Assembly: GCF_000820145.1 (NCBI RefSeq)
Contig: NZ_CDBW01000032.1
Coordinates: 124,001-188,000, forward strand
Length of the DNA: 64,000 nt
Origin: Aeromonas sobria
Lineage (GTDB): Bacteria; Pseudomonadota; Gammaproteobacteria; Enterobacterales; Aeromonadaceae
Direction of reading: 5' to 3'
The position numbers and the translations under genes are program-made. The notes beneath the pieces are model-generated. The model was given only the letters and a program-made list of their open reading frames with translations, was not told where the DNA came from and did no database searches. Numbering within the stretch: the first letter of the stretch is position 1; each line of letters starts with the position of its first letter. Positions 41,275 through 51,033 of the stretch are shown here, piece after piece.

Positions 41275-42657
41275 TTAACCCAGATTGGCTGCGACCTTGC
41301 TTTGGGCTTGTCCTTTGCGCTTGATGACAAAGCCAATACCCAGTACCACCAGCCAGGCGGGGATCAGCTCGACCGAGATCCGGAAATCGGGGGTCATGTA
41401 CATGATCACCAGAATACCGGCCATGAAAGCGAGGCAGAGGTAGTTGCCGAAGGGGTACCAGAACGCCTTGAACTTGGGCTGGACACCTTCTGCGACCTTG
41501 GCCTTGCGGAACTTGAGGTGCGCCAGGCTGATCATCGCCCAGTTGATCACCAGTGCGGAGACCACCAGCGCCATCAGCAGGCCAAACGCCTTGCCCGGCA
41601 TCAGGTAGTTGATCAGCACGCAGAGCAGGGTGGCGATGGCCGAGACCGAGAGGGCGACCAGCGGTACGCCGCTCTTGTTGGTCTTGAGCAGGGCTTTCGG
41701 GCCGTTGCCTTGCTTGGCCAGACCGAACAGCATCCGGCTGTTGCAGTAGACGCAGCTGTTGTAGACCGACAGTGCAGCCGTCAGTACCACGATGTTGAGC
41801 ACGGTGGCGACCAGGTTGCTGTCCAGTGCGTGGAAGATCATCACGAACGGGCTGCCGCCTTCCACCACTTTACCCCAGGGGTAGAGGGACATCAGGATAG
41901 CCAGGGCGCCGATGTAGAAGATCAGGATGCGGTAGATCACCTGATTGGTGGCCTTGGGAATGCTCTTCTCGGGGTTGTCTGCTTCGGCGGCGGTAATGCC
42001 CACCAACTCCAGACCGCCAAAGGAGAACATGATCACCGCCATCGCCATCACCAGACCGCTGATGCCGTTGGGGAAGAAGCCCCCTTGTGCCCACAGGTTG
42101 GTGACGCTCGCCTCGGGGCCGCCGGTGCCAGAGATGAGCAGATAGCCACCGAAGCCAATCATGCCGATGATGGCAACTACCTTGATGATGGCGAACCAGA
42201 ACTCCATCTCGCCAAACGCTTTGACGTTGGAGAGGTTGATGGCGTTGATCAGCACGAAGAAGACCGCTGCCGACATCCAGGTCGGGATCTCGGGCCACCA
42301 GTACTGGACATAGATGCCCACCGCGGTCAGCTCGGCCATGCTCACCAGCACGTAGAGCACCCAGTAGTTCCAGCCGGACGCAAAACCGGCAAACTCGCCC
42401 CAGTATTTGTAGGCAAAGTGGCTGAATGAACCGGCTACCGGCTCTTCCACCACCATTTCACCAAGCTGGCGCATGATCAGGAAGGCGATAAAGCCGCCGA
42501 TGGCGTAGCCCAGCAGGACCGAGGGGCCTGCCATCTTGATGGTTTGGGCAATGCCCAGAAAGAGGCCGGTGCCGATGGCGCCGCCCAAAGCAATCAACTG
42601 AATGTGGCGGTTTTTAAGGCCGCGCTTCAGCTCCTCACCGTCTTGTTTCAAATCCAT
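41275..42657 (-). CDS. aroP: Aromatic amino acid permease AroP
   Basis: 460-residue APC-family transporter with 12 membrane helices, importing Phe, Tyr and Trp by proton symport. It reads almost as E. coli AroP: GLKNRHIQLIALGGAIGTGL, MRQLGEMVVEEPVAGSFSHF, GGLELVGITAAEADNPE and SVYNSCVYCNSRMLFGLA. Length matches (457 in E. coli). Upstream I looked for a TyrR box (TGTAAA-N6-TTTACA) and found no clear one. Confidence 0.9.
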   Translation of the reverse strand: MDLKQDGEELKRGLKNRHIQLIALGGAIGTGLFLGIAQTIKMAGPSVLLGYAIGGFIAFLIMRQLGEMVVEEPVAGSFSHFAYKYWGEFAGFASGWNYWVLYVLVSMAELTAVGIYVQYWWPEIPTWMSAAVFFVLINAINLSNVKAFGEMEFWFAIIKVVAIIGMIGFGGYLLISGTGGPEASVTNLWAQGGFFPNGISGLVMAMAVIMFSFGGLELVGITAAEADNPEKSIPKATNQVIYRILIFYIGALAILMSLYPWGKVVEGGSPFVMIFHALDSNLVATVLNIVVLTAALSVYNSCVYCNSRMLFGLAKQGNGPKALLKTNKSGVPLVALSVSAIATLLCVLINYLMPGKAFGLLMALVVSALVINWAMISLAHLKFRKAKVAEGVQPKFKAFWYPFGNYLCLAFMAGILVIMYMTPDFRISVELIPAWLVVLGIGFVIKRKGQAQSKVAANLG

Positions 42658-42995
42658 GGGTCTGTCCTTACGTCTCTGTTGTCTCTTGTCGGTGTTGGGC
42701 TCATCCTGAGCAGGCCGCAGTGCGTAGCCAAAACCTGACGAAAGTCGTATTTATTTCGTTACACCATGCCATTTTCAATTTTTAGCGTTGGCTGGCAACC
42801 GAGGCAGAATAGTGATAATCCGCCATGAATGCACCTGTTTTCCATGCTGGATGGCCGTATTTTGTACCAATGGCAGCTTTTTCATGATCTGAAGAGACTT
42901 GTTGGTAGTTTTTGGTTGATGTTTGTGCAATCGAATTGGATTTTGTTGACGCCAAGCCTTGTTTGTGGGCTTTTGTTGTGCTGAACCATAAATGG
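42658..42995. other. Intergenic region upstream of aroP
   Basis: 338 nt between divergent aroP and the small membrane protein gene. Lower GC in its middle. No clear promoter, operator or RNA was identified. Confidence 0.4.
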
Positions 42996-43340
42996 ATGCA
43001 AATGATGCCCGACAAGCGAGAGTGCAGGGAAGAGTGCAGGGAGTTGGAGTACAGAGAGCGCGAAAGCGTGCTGCAACAAGGGGTGGCCCGGGGGCTGCTG
43101 GTGGCGCTCTGGCTGGCAATTGCCGCCAGTCCGCTGCTGTTGCTGGTGGCCGCGACCATGCTGCTGGGCTGGATGTTGCTCGGTGACCAGGGGTTGCTGC
43201 ACTACTGGCAGCCGCTGCTGTTGGTCGGCGGGGTGACGGGTGCTGTTGCTGGTGGCTGGTTGGCGGAGCGGGTTCGCCTGCGCCACGGCTTGCTGGCCTT
43301 CTATGTCAGATTGATGAACAACCCTGAGCTCAATCGTTAG
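42996..43340 (+). CDS. Small two-helix membrane protein, unknown
   Basis: About 114 residues from ATG 42996 (ATGs at 43002 and 43005 are alternatives; none has a good ribosome site). A charged Cys/Glu/Arg-rich N-terminus is followed by two hydrophobic segments (about residues 35-62 and 70-92) and a short basic tail, RVRLRHGLLAFYVRLMNNPE. The N-terminal charged stretch is encoded by a perfect 12-bp tandem duplication (43019-43042). Not recognised; the GC-rich coding pattern and following terminator support expression. Confidence 0.5.
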   Translation: MQMMPDKRECREECRELEYRERESVLQQGVARGLLVALWLAIAASPLLLLVAATMLLGWMLLGDQGLLHYWQPLLLVGGVTGAVAGGWLAERVRLRHGLLAFYVRLMNNPELNR

Positions 43341-43450
43341 TTCAGTCTGGCTGTGCGCAGAGCAGAGCACAGTAGAGCAGAGCGGAACGGAACAGAGTGG
43401 CGGCTAACGGGCGGCAGGTGACAAGCGCAACGCCAAGGTAGGCACGCAGA

Positions 43451-43483
43451 GGGATAAGCATTTGTGGTGCTTATCCCTTTTTC
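43451..43483. terminator. Terminator between the small membrane protein gene and ppsR
   Basis: GGGATAAGCA (43451-43460), loop TTTGTGG, TGCTTATCCC (43468-43477), then TTTTTC. Oriented to end the plus-strand transcript. Confidence 0.75.
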
Positions 43484-43592
43484 ATCCACGCTTTTCACTG
43501 CCATCTACTCAAACCACAGCTCACAACGCCTGACTTTTACAGTGTACGTGTGATTTTTATCTGCTGTTGATGCCAGTAGCTGTCAAGCTGAC

Positions 43593-44405
43593 TTAACAGA
43601 GCTGGCGACGCAGACCGGTCGCCTCGAGGACCTTGGCGCTGATCTCCTCTACCGAGTGGGAGCTGGTATCGAGAAAGCGGATCGCCTCCTGGCGAAACAG
43701 TCGTTCCACGCAGGCCAGCTCCTGCTCGCACTGCTCGATGGAGGAGTAGCGGCTGTTGGCACGGCGCTGGTTGCGGATCTCGTGCAGCCGCTGCGGCGCA
43801 ATGGTGAGGCCAAACAGCTTGTGACGGTTGGCCTTGAGGGGGGCGGGCAGCTCCAGCATGCCCATGTCCTGCTCGATAAAGGGGTAGTTGGCGGCGCGAA
43901 TGCCGAACTGCAGCGCCAGATAGAGGCTGGTAGGGGTTTTGCCGCAGCGGGAGACCCCGATCAGGATGATGTCCGCCTCGTCGTACTCCCTGGTGGTGAT
44001 GCCATCGTCGTTGGCCAGCGCAAAGTTGACCGCCTCGATGCGATCGTCATAGAGCTTGCGATTCTCCATGCCGTGAGTGCGGTGGAGGCGGGGCTCGGCT
44101 TTTACCCCCAGCTCCTGTTCCAGCGGGCTGACGAAGGTGTTGAGAAAGTCATGGCCGCACGCCTCCGATTTGAGCACCTCTTCCCTTACCAGCGGGTCGA
44201 CGATGGTGTGAAACAGGATGGGGCGCACCCCGGTCTGGCGGAACTGTTCGTCGATCCGCATCCGTACCTGACGGGCTTTTTCCTGGGTCTCCACAAAGGG
44301 GATAGTGATCTGCTCGAAGGCCAGCGGAAACTGACTCAGTACCGCGTGGCCGAACACTTCGGCGGTGATGGCGGTGCCGTCTGAAACATAAAATACGGTG
44401 TGCAC
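43593..44405 (-). CDS. ppsR: PEP synthase regulatory protein PpsR (kinase/pyrophosphorylase)
   Basis: 270-residue DUF299 protein. It inactivates PpsA by ADP-dependent phosphorylation and reactivates it by Pi-dependent dephosphorylation. The P-loop-like [19 protein letters not shown] is near residue 150; the opening [16 protein letters not shown] is typical. I choose the GTG at 44405 because AGGAG sits 6 nt upstream and it fits the family N-terminus; an ATG at 44441 lacks a ribosome site. Divergent from ppsA, its target. Confidence 0.92.
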   Translation of the reverse strand: MHTVFYVSDGTAITAEVFGHAVLSQFPLAFEQITIPFVETQEKARQVRMRIDEQFRQTGVRPILFHTIVDPLVREEVLKSEACGHDFLNTFVSPLEQELGVKAEPRLHRTHGMENRKLYDDRIEAVNFALANDDGITTREYDEADIILIGVSRCGKTPTSLYLALQFGIRAANYPFIEQDMGMLELPAPLKANRHKLFGLTIAPQRLHEIRNQRRANSRYSSIEQCEQELACVERLFRQEAIRFLDTSSHSVEEISAKVLEATGLRRQLC

Positions 44406-44581
44406 GTGGGGCTCCTGTGATACCGGCGTATAGGGCCGCATGGGGTAAAGGGTGAGAAGTATCTCTCGAAACCATACCAGTTTTGTCAACCGGTCTGCTG
44501 TGCCCAAGTTGTGACGTGGCTTGCAAACCTGAGTCGTTATCTTTTTGTGTCGCCATTGTAGAATGTTCCGGTCGTTCGACC

Positions 44582-44611
44582 ATCCCCAACCCTTGTTCGG
44601 GGATTTTTTTG
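44582..44611 (+). terminator. Terminator-like hairpin in the ppsA leader
   Basis: ATCCCC-AAC...GTT-C-GGGGAT (44582-44604) followed by seven T. No plus-strand gene ends here, and a TAGAAT -10-like hexamer lies just upstream (44557-44562), so it could attenuate the ppsA transcript or end a short leader RNA. Confidence 0.5.
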
Positions 44612-44621
44612 AAAACCAATA

Positions 44622-44633
44622 GAAAACGTTTTC
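44622..44633. promoter_or_regulatory. Palindromic operator-like site upstream of ppsA
   Basis: Perfect 12-bp palindrome GAAAACGTTTTC, with CCAA and TTGG further out. It resembles LacI/GalR-family operators such as that of Cra (FruR), which activates ppsA in E. coli. Site identity is inferred from symmetry and neighbour only. Confidence 0.4.
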
Positions 44634-44753
44634 ATGGTCGTTGGCAACAAAAGAAACAGACAATAACGCACCTGACTTACCCATAACCTCATCGATTAAA
44701 TCGGGCGCACGCGGTGCCATGGCATCGGTGCCCACCAATCTGGAGACATCCAA

Positions 44754-47138
44754 GTGCAACAGTACGTGCTCTGGTACGAACAGCTCGGAATGCAGGACGT
44801 AGAACGCGTTGGCGGCAAGAACGCATCCCTTGGCGAGATGATCAGCAACCTCTCTGGCGCCGGTGTATCCGTGCCGGGGGGCTTTGCCACCACCGCTTTT
44901 GCGTTTAATGAGTTTCTGGAGTCAAGCGGCCTCAACGGCAAGATCCACCATCTGCTCGACAATCTGGACGTGGACGATATCGCCGCCCTCAACCGGGCCG
45001 GTCAGCAGATCCGCGACTGGGTGATCGAAGCCCCGTTCCAGCCCGAGCTGGAGCAGGCCATTCAGGTGGCCTATGACAAGCTGAGCGGTGGCCTGGGTGA
45101 TGGCATGAGAGCTTCGTTTGCGGTGCGCTCCTCCGCCACTGCCGAGGATATGCCGGACGCCTCCTTTGCCGGTCAGCAGGAGACCTTCCTCAACGTACGT
45201 GGCATCGATGCCGTCATGACGGCGGTCAAGCATGTGTTTGCTTCTCTGTTCAACGATCGCGCCATCTCCTATCGGGTGCATCAGGGCTACGACCACAAGG
45301 GCGTTGCCCTCTCGGCCGGGGTGCAGCGGATGGTGCGCTCGGATCTCGCCGCCTCCGGCGTGATGTTTACCCTGGATACCGAGTCCGGCTTCAACGACGT
45401 GGTCTTTATCACCGGCAGTCAGGGGCTGGGGGAGATGGTGGTGCAGGGGGCCGTCAACCCGGACGAGTTCTATGTGCACAAGCCGACCCTCAGGGGAGGT
45501 CGCCCGGCGGTGGTACGCAAGACCCTCGGCTCCAAGCTTATCAAGATGACCTACTCGGGCGATGCTGGTCACGGTCGTCAGGTGAAGATTGTCGACACCG
45601 ATGAGGCCGAGCGCAGCCGCTTCTGCATCAGTGATGAGGAGGTGATGGCGCTGGCGAAACAGGCCCTCATCATCGAGCAGCACTATGGCCGCCCGATGGA
45701 TATCGAGTGGGCCAAGGATGGGCAGGATGGCCAGCTCTACATCGTGCAGGCGCGCCCGGAAACTGTGCGCAGTCGGCAGGAGGCCAATACCCTCGAGCGT
45801 TTTGCCCTCAAGCAAGCGGGTAAGGTGCTGATCGAGGGGCGGGCCATCGGCCACAAGATTGGCGCAGGTCCGGCGCGGGTCATCTCCTCCATCAGCCAGA
45901 TGGACGAAGTGCAACCCGGCGACGTGCTGGTCACCGACATGACCGACCCGGACTGGGAGCCCATCATGAAGCGGGCCTCTGCCATCGTCACCAATCGGGG
46001 CGGCCGCACCTGTCACGCTGCCATCATCGCCCGCGAGCTGGGTATTCCGGCGGTGGTGGGCTGTGGCAACGCCACCGACCATATTCAGCCGGGTCAGCGG
46101 ATCACCGTCTCCTGCGCGGAAGGGGATACCGGTTTTATCTATGACGGCGAGCTGGACTTCGATGTGGCGGTGACCGAGGTAGGCAACATGCCGCGCTTGC
46201 CCATCAAGATCATGATGAACGTCGGCAACCCTGATCGGGCCTTCGACTTTGCCCAGTTGCCGAACGCCGGTGTCGGGTTGGCGCGCCTCGAGTTCATCAT
46301 CAACCGGATGATCGGGGTGCACCCCAAGGCGCTGCTGGCGTTTTACCAGCAAACCCCAGAGCTGCAGGCCACCATCAGCAAGATGATCGCCGGTTACGAC
46401 AGCCCGCGGGAGTTCTACGTGGCCAAGCTGACCGAGGGGATCGCCACTCTGGGGGCGGCGTTCTGGCCGGAGCGGGTGATCGTGCGGATGTCGGACTTCA
46501 AGTCCAACGAGTACGCCAATCTGGTGGGCGGTCGTGGCTACGAGCCCCACGAGGAGAACCCGATGATCGGTTTTCGTGGCGCGTCACGCTACATCGCCGA
46601 CAGCTTCCGCCCCTGTTTTGCCCTCGAGTGCGAGGCGATCAAGCGGGTGCGTGATGTGATGGGGCTGACCAACGTCGAGGTGATGATCCCCTTCGTGCGC
46701 ACCGTGGGCGAGGCGGAGCAGGTGATCGACATCCTGGCCGAAAACGGCCTGCGCCGTGGCGAGCGGGGGCTCAAGGTGATCATGATGTGCGAGATCCCGA
46801 GCAACGCCCTGCTGGCGGACAAGTTCCTCGAGCATGTGGACGGCTTCTCTATCGGCTCCAACGACATGACCCAGCTCACCCTTGGACTGGATCGGGATTC
46901 CGGGCTGATTGCCCACCTGTTCGATGAGCGCAACGAGGCGGTCAAGGCGCTGCTGTCGATGGCGATCCAGGCTGCGCGCAAGGCAGGCAAGTACGTGGGG
47001 ATCTGTGGTCAGGGGCCATCCGATCATCCGGACTTTGCCGCCTGGCTGGTGGAGCAGGGGATCGATTCACTATCCCTCAATCCGGATACCGTGGTCGATA
47101 CCTGGCTCTATCTGGCGGAGCAGCATGGCGCCAAGTAA
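44754..47138 (+). CDS. ppsA: Phosphoenolpyruvate synthase
   Basis: 794-residue PEP synthase, converting pyruvate, ATP and water to PEP, AMP and Pi in gluconeogenesis. Domains in order: ATP-grasp nucleotide-binding (~1-340) with [20 protein letters not shown], the phosphohistidine swivel domain with H421 in [18 protein letters not shown], and the C-terminal PEP/pyruvate barrel ending [10 protein letters not shown] with [10 protein letters not shown]. The GTG start at 44754 has GGAGA upstream and aligns with the family N-terminus. Regulated by PpsR, encoded divergently. Confidence 0.96.
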   Translation: MQQYVLWYEQLGMQDVERVGGKNASLGEMISNLSGAGVSVPGGFATTAFAFNEFLESSGLNGKIHHLLDNLDVDDIAALNRAGQQIRDWVIEAPFQPELEQAIQVAYDKLSGGLGDGMRASFAVRSSATAEDMPDASFAGQQETFLNVRGIDAVMTAVKHVFASLFNDRAISYRVHQGYDHKGVALSAGVQRMVRSDLAASGVMFTLDTESGFNDVVFITGSQGLGEMVVQGAVNPDEFYVHKPTLRGGRPAVVRKTLGSKLIKMTYSGDAGHGRQVKIVDTDEAERSRFCISDEEVMALAKQALIIEQHYGRPMDIEWAKDGQDGQLYIVQARPETVRSRQEANTLERFALKQAGKVLIEGRAIGHKIGAGPARVISSISQMDEVQPGDVLVTDMTDPDWEPIMKRASAIVTNRGGRTCHAAIIARELGIPAVVGCGNATDHIQPGQRITVSCAEGDTGFIYDGELDFDVAVTEVGNMPRLPIKIMMNVGNPDRAFDFAQLPNAGVGLARLEFIINRMIGVHPKALLAFYQQTPELQATISKMIAGYDSPREFYVAKLTEGIATLGAAFWPERVIVRMSDFKSNEYANLVGGRGYEPHEENPMIGFRGASRYIADSFRPCFALECEAIKRVRDVMGLTNVEVMIPFVRTVGEAEQVIDILAENGLRRGERGLKVIMMCEIPSNALLADKFLEHVDGFSIGSNDMTQLTLGLDRDSGLIAHLFDERNEAVKALLSMAIQAARKAGKYVGICGQGPSDHPDFAAWLVEQGIDSLSLNPDTVVDTWLYLAEQHGAK

Positions 47139-47163
47139 GCCACTGCCACAATGAGCAGCACAG

Positions 47164-47190
47164 AAAGGGGGCCGTGATGGCCCCCTTTGT
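47164..47190 (+). terminator. Terminator after ppsA
   Basis: AAAGGGGGCC, loop GTGAT, GGCCCCCTTT; A and T flanks mean it could also serve the converging chaperone gene. Confidence 0.8.
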
Positions 47191-47207
47191 TATCTGTGTG
47201 ACACGGC

Positions 47208-47666
47208 CTATTTCGGCTGCTGTTCGGCCCCCGACAGCTCGATCTGCACCTTCATCCCTTCGCTCTTGAGCTGGGTGGCTATGGCGTTGAGATCGGTGCC
47301 CGGTTTGGCCTCCAGCAGGGCGATACCGCCACTGCTCTGTTTGAAGCTCAGGCCGTGGCGGCTTGCCAGTTCGGTGGCGCTGGCATCGTCAGCTTCCACC
47401 AGCAGGGTGCCGCTGACGGTGAGCTCAGGGCTGGCGGCCCCTTGCATCAACACGTCGCCGCGGCGCAGGGTCTGCTGCGGGGCCTTGCTGTTAAGACTGC
47501 GGGCGACCCGCTTCTTGCTGCCGTTGTCGGGAATGAGGTAGGTCTGGCCGTTCACCTCTATGGTGCTGTATTGCTTGCCATCCATGGTGACGGACTCCTC
47601 GGCGCAGAGCTGTCCCGAGAGGGGGGCCAGCAGGGTTGCCAGCAGCAAGGTAACAGGTTTGTTCAT
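47208..47666 (-). CDS. ORF2 chaperone of the Aeromonas serine protease
   Basis: 152-residue secreted protein with a signal peptide of about 22 residues (ending QLCA-EES). It lies 18 nt after the serine protease gene. In A. sobria the equivalent ORF2 product binds nascent ASP protease in the periplasm, is required for its maturation, and is later degraded. The C-terminal half (LLVEADDASATELASRHGLS, then IALLEAKPGTD) looks like an I9-type propeptide fold. Recognition rests mainly on gene pairing and size. Confidence 0.8.
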   Translation of the reverse strand: MNKPVTLLLATLLAPLSGQLCAEESVTMDGKQYSTIEVNGQTYLIPDNGSKKRVARSLNSKAPQQTLRRGDVLMQGAASPELTVSGTLLVEADDASATELASRHGLSFKQSSGGIALLEAKPGTDLNAIATQLKSEGMKVQIELSGAEQQPK

Positions 47667-47684
47667 GGTAATACTCCTAGAGTG

Positions 47685-49559
47685 TTAGCTGCGGTTGGCA
47701 TCGTGACCCAGGATCCGCAGGGACCATGAGATCAGCTTGCCCGGTTGGCGATTGTTGCGCTCGGTCAGGGTGGTGCGCTCCCTGGTCTCGCGATTGAGCA
47801 GAGAGACCTGACGGGTACCGTTGGCGACGTCGGTTACCTCCAGTCGCCACTGCCCCTCGGCGGCTTCACCGTAGAACTTGTGGGAGAGCATGCGCATGTC
47901 CCGCAGCCCTTTGGTGCGCACATATCCCAGTTTTTGCTGATCAAGGGATTGGCCGATCAGGCTGTTGAAGGGGGTCAGCAGTATGCTGCGGGTGCCAGCG
48001 GGGGAGACCAGTTCGATCAGCAGGTCGGGCAGGCGCTGATGATCCAGACTCACCATCACCTGAACCGCTTCCACCGTCAATGGTGTCGCGATGCGGGTGG
48101 TGGAACTGGTCGGGCTGTTGCCTGCATCCGCAATGGATGCGGCGCTGCCGGTGACGCTGCTCTTCTGCCAGGGCAGTTGCACCAGGGGCGGTAGCGGCTG
48201 GTGGCTGGCTGCCAGCGCAAGGGCCTTGTTGACATCGATCAGACCAAAGCCGTAAGTGGGGCTGAACCACATACCCGCGGCATTGCGCTCCCACCCTTCC
48301 AGTCCTTTCACGTCGCGTACCTTGCCGGTGCTGCTGGTGTAGCTGACCATCACGGGTTGATGCTTGGCATCGACCCGGGTAGCGCTGCGGGCCAGCAGAT
48401 CCCGCAGATCCCGCACCGACAGATCCGGGTAGGCAGACATCAGCAGCGCCATGGCGCCGGAGGTGCTGGGGGTGGCGGAAGAGGTGCCGTTCATCACGCC
48501 GTTGTAGTCGCAGCTGGCATCCAGTTGCGGATTGCCGTGTAGCCGGTTGGTGCTGGGATCATTGCTGCGGTTGTAGCCCATGTCGCAGCCGGGCAGATCC
48601 GTGGTCACCATCGCCGGAGAGTCGGTACCATATTCGCCGCCGGTTGCGCTCAGGAAGACGTTACTGCCGACGCTGGAGTAAGACGATCTGACCCCGTCGG
48701 CGTTGAGGGCGCTCACCACCAGGTTCCAGAAGTTGCTGTTGGAGGGGTCGAGGTTGCTGTTTTCAAACGGCAATTTGGGGCCGTTGCCGGTGCGGTTGAG
48801 GATATAGCCGCCTGCCGCTATCTTGCTGAAGCCATTGCCGGCGGCCTTGATATAGGCCGCGCCCTGCGCCTTGAGGGTCTGCTGTTCGAACAGGCGATCA
48901 AGCTGGGATTGATCCAGATCGTTGGCGGGGCGGGGATCCACCACACTCATGCCGTAGCTCTGGTTGAACACCCGGTTGTCGCGGCTGGCATCGCTGTCGC
49001 CAAGGGCGTAGAGCCAATCTTTCTGCAGTTGCTGGCTGTTGTCATCCAGCAGGTTGAACCCCTGCAGCTGGGCTCGCGGGGCGATCCCCTTGGTGCCGAT
49101 GACGTTGTCCACCGCCGCAATAATGCCGGAGACCGAGGTGCCATGGGCCGTATCTGGATCGGTCGGGGTCGGGTCATCGCTGCCGGTCACCACGTTTTTC
49201 GAGCCTGGGCGCACGTTGTCCGCCAGATCCGGGTGGGCGATGGCCAGACCATCATCCACGACCGCGACGTTGATTCCCTGTCCCAATATCCCGGTGCGAT
49301 GAGCCCACCAGAGGTTGAGATCATTGCCCGCTACCCCGCCACGGGCACTGAACCCATCCTGCCCGCTGTTGAGCAGATACCATTGCTGATCCTGCAGGGG
49401 ATTGGCACCTGGCAGACAGCGTTCGGTGCTGTTGCGTCCGATATCCACGCCACTCTCCTTGCCGGTGAGCGGCGCACAACCTTCATTTGCCTGAACGAGC
49501 GCACTGGGCAGGGTCGACAGCAGTGCTGTGATCGCCAGTGCTAACGATGTTTGCTTCAT
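47685..49559 (-). CDS. aspA: Extracellular kexin-like serine protease (ASP/AspA)
   Basis: 624-residue secreted subtilase, the length known for A. sobria ASP. A signal peptide covers residues 1-24 (LVQA-NEGCAP). The triad is D102 (VAVVDDGLAIAHPD), H139 (TAHGTSVSGIIA) and S360 (MNGTSSATPSTSGA), i.e. 78, 115 and 336 in mature numbering. A C-terminal P domain (about 455-590) makes it kexin-like. No N-terminal propeptide, consistent with dependence on the ORF2 chaperone next door. Kexin-type proteases are better known from eukaryotes. Linked to host tissue damage in Aeromonas. Confidence 0.93.
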   Translation of the reverse strand: MKQTSLALAITALLSTLPSALVQANEGCAPLTGKESGVDIGRNSTERCLPGANPLQDQQWYLLNSGQDGFSARGGVAGNDLNLWWAHRTGILGQGINVAVVDDGLAIAHPDLADNVRPGSKNVVTGSDDPTPTDPDTAHGTSVSGIIAAVDNVIGTKGIAPRAQLQGFNLLDDNSQQLQKDWLYALGDSDASRDNRVFNQSYGMSVVDPRPANDLDQSQLDRLFEQQTLKAQGAAYIKAAGNGFSKIAAGGYILNRTGNGPKLPFENSNLDPSNSNFWNLVVSALNADGVRSSYSSVGSNVFLSATGGEYGTDSPAMVTTDLPGCDMGYNRSNDPSTNRLHGNPQLDASCDYNGVMNGTSSATPSTSGAMALLMSAYPDLSVRDLRDLLARSATRVDAKHQPVMVSYTSSTGKVRDVKGLEGWERNAAGMWFSPTYGFGLIDVNKALALAASHQPLPPLVQLPWQKSSVTGSAASIADAGNSPTSSTTRIATPLTVEAVQVMVSLDHQRLPDLLIELVSPAGTRSILLTPFNSLIGQSLDQQKLGYVRTKGLRDMRMLSHKFYGEAAEGQWRLEVTDVANGTRQVSLLNRETRERTTLTERNNRQPGKLISWSLRILGHDANRS

Positions 49560-50083
49560 TATTTTTTAAACTCCATCTTGGATCGCACCATCCTGGGTGC
49601 GATGGAAATCTATACACGGGCGATTGAGATTCAAAAAGAGCCTTTTTCAAAAACATCTACGAGCTTCAAAGAAATCTGATCCAGTTTGTGGTAGGTATTC
49701 CAATGGCGCTGTTTATGTGTTCTATTGAGAATGGATCTCATTTTTTGTTACTGATCTTTTTGTCTGTAATTCCCCCTTTCGTTACTCTCCTTCGCAGCAT
49801 CCATCTCGATACGGAGCAATCCCGAGGGCGCGTCGCACACCCTGTAAAGTGAACGGCATGGTTGTATGTGTAGGCGCGAGTGGAGGTATGCGTGGGGGAG
49901 TCAGTGCAAGGGCGATGAGGTGGGGTTTGTGCCACCGCTCTATTGCTTGGCGGTGGTGGATGGCTCTGTTATGGTAATTGAATTAGCCGTTTGGATGGCT
50001 AGATTACCATGGTGTGAGGTGGGGCTTTGAGACCAACCCCGCCGCAGGCCCATATCTTGATGCGTACCTGACAGGGAGTCCCT
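49560..50083. other. Intergenic region with an inverted repeat in the aspA leader
   Basis: 524 nt between divergent aspA and the MetQ-like gene. ATCGCACC (49582-49589) and GGTGCGAT (49596-49603) form an 8-bp inverted repeat in the aspA 5' region; on the minus strand a TATAGA -10-like hexamer lies just upstream of it. The rest is AT-rich on the aspA side and shows nothing else I can name. Confidence 0.4.
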
Positions 50084-50950
50084 ATGCCGTTTCGTTCCTT
50101 CTTATCTTCTTCTTTCACTGCTTCCTTGCGTGCCACTGCTGGCGCCAGCACCTTCATTGCCGCGATGGCGGTTGGGAGCCTCTCTTTTTCCGCAATTGCC
50201 GCCGATGCCCCCTTGCCGACCAAACAGGAGATAGTGATTGGCACCACGGTGGGAGATTTTGCCGACATGGTGACCGACTCCATCAAGCCGCAGCTGGAGG
50301 CCAAGGGGTACAAGGTCAAGCTGGTGGAGTTCACCGACTATGTGACTCCCAATATTGCCCTGGCCGATGGATCACTGGATGTGAACTGTTTCCAGCACAA
50401 ACCCTATCTTGAGAGTTTTGCCAAAGACCGCGGCTTGTCACTGGCACCCATTACCCAGGTGCCAACCGGTCCGATGGGGCTCTATTCCGGTAAGCTGGCG
50501 GCACTCGACAAGGTGAAAGAGGGGAGTACGGTGGCCATTCCCAATGATCCCAGCAATCAGGCGCGGGCGCTGCTGATACTGCAGGATCTCGGTTGGCTCA
50601 CCCTCAAGGAGGGGATCAACCCGCTCAAGGCGAGCGAGTTTGATGTGGTGAACAACCCGCACAATCTCAAGCTGGTGCTGCTGGAGGCCGCGCAACTGCC
50701 CCGTTCGCGGGAGGATGTGGACTTCTCGGTGATCAACGGTAATTTCGCCGCCTCCAGTGGCATCCCGTTCAGCGAAGGGCTGTTTCTGGAGCGCAGCTAC
50801 GACTTCATCAATTGGGTGGTGGTGAAAAGCGCGGATGCGGATCAGCAGTTTGCCAAAGATGTGGCGGCAGCCTACAACTCCCCAGCGTTCAAAGCCTATG
50901 CGGCAACCCGTTTCGCCGGGTACAAGTATCCCCAAGGGTGGGGGAGTTAA
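50084..50950 (+). CDS. MetQ/NlpA-family methionine-type ABC binding protein
   Basis: 288-residue periplasmic solute-binding protein of the NlpA/MetQ family. A long signal sequence reaches about residue 40 (SFSAIAADAPLP); there is no Cys at the cleavage site, so it appears soluble rather than a lipoprotein. Family motifs: IVIGTTVGDFADMV, DYVTPNIALADGSLDVNCFQHKPYL, VAIPNDPSNQARALLIL and SVINGNFAASSG. Ligand is probably D/L-methionine or a related amino acid. No metN or metI is adjacent. Followed by a strong terminator. Confidence 0.82.
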   Translation: MPFRSFLSSSFTASLRATAGASTFIAAMAVGSLSFSAIAADAPLPTKQEIVIGTTVGDFADMVTDSIKPQLEAKGYKVKLVEFTDYVTPNIALADGSLDVNCFQHKPYLESFAKDRGLSLAPITQVPTGPMGLYSGKLAALDKVKEGSTVAIPNDPSNQARALLILQDLGWLTLKEGINPLKASEFDVVNNPHNLKLVLLEAAQLPRSREDVDFSVINGNFAASSGIPFSEGLFLERSYDFINWVVVKSADADQQFAKDVAAAYNSPAFKAYAATRFAGYKYPQGWGS

Positions 50951-50987
50951 CTCACCTCCCGCAGCAGATGGTTGATTCATATAACGT

Positions 50988-51017
50988 AAAACGCCCCCGA
51001 ATTCGGGGGCGTTTTTA
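50988..51017. terminator. Bidirectional terminator between the MetQ-like gene and yejM
   Basis: AAAACGCCCCCGA and its exact complement meeting at GAATTC, followed by TTTTT. Convergent genes on both sides. Confidence 0.85.
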
Positions 51018-51033
51018 TGGGGCGTTGCTCTGA

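Noticed and set aside
44922..46550. 542-codon open frame on the minus strand inside ppsA
   Set aside because: It lies wholly opposite the well-supported ppsA; long antisense frames are common in GC-rich genes and its product shows no family motif.
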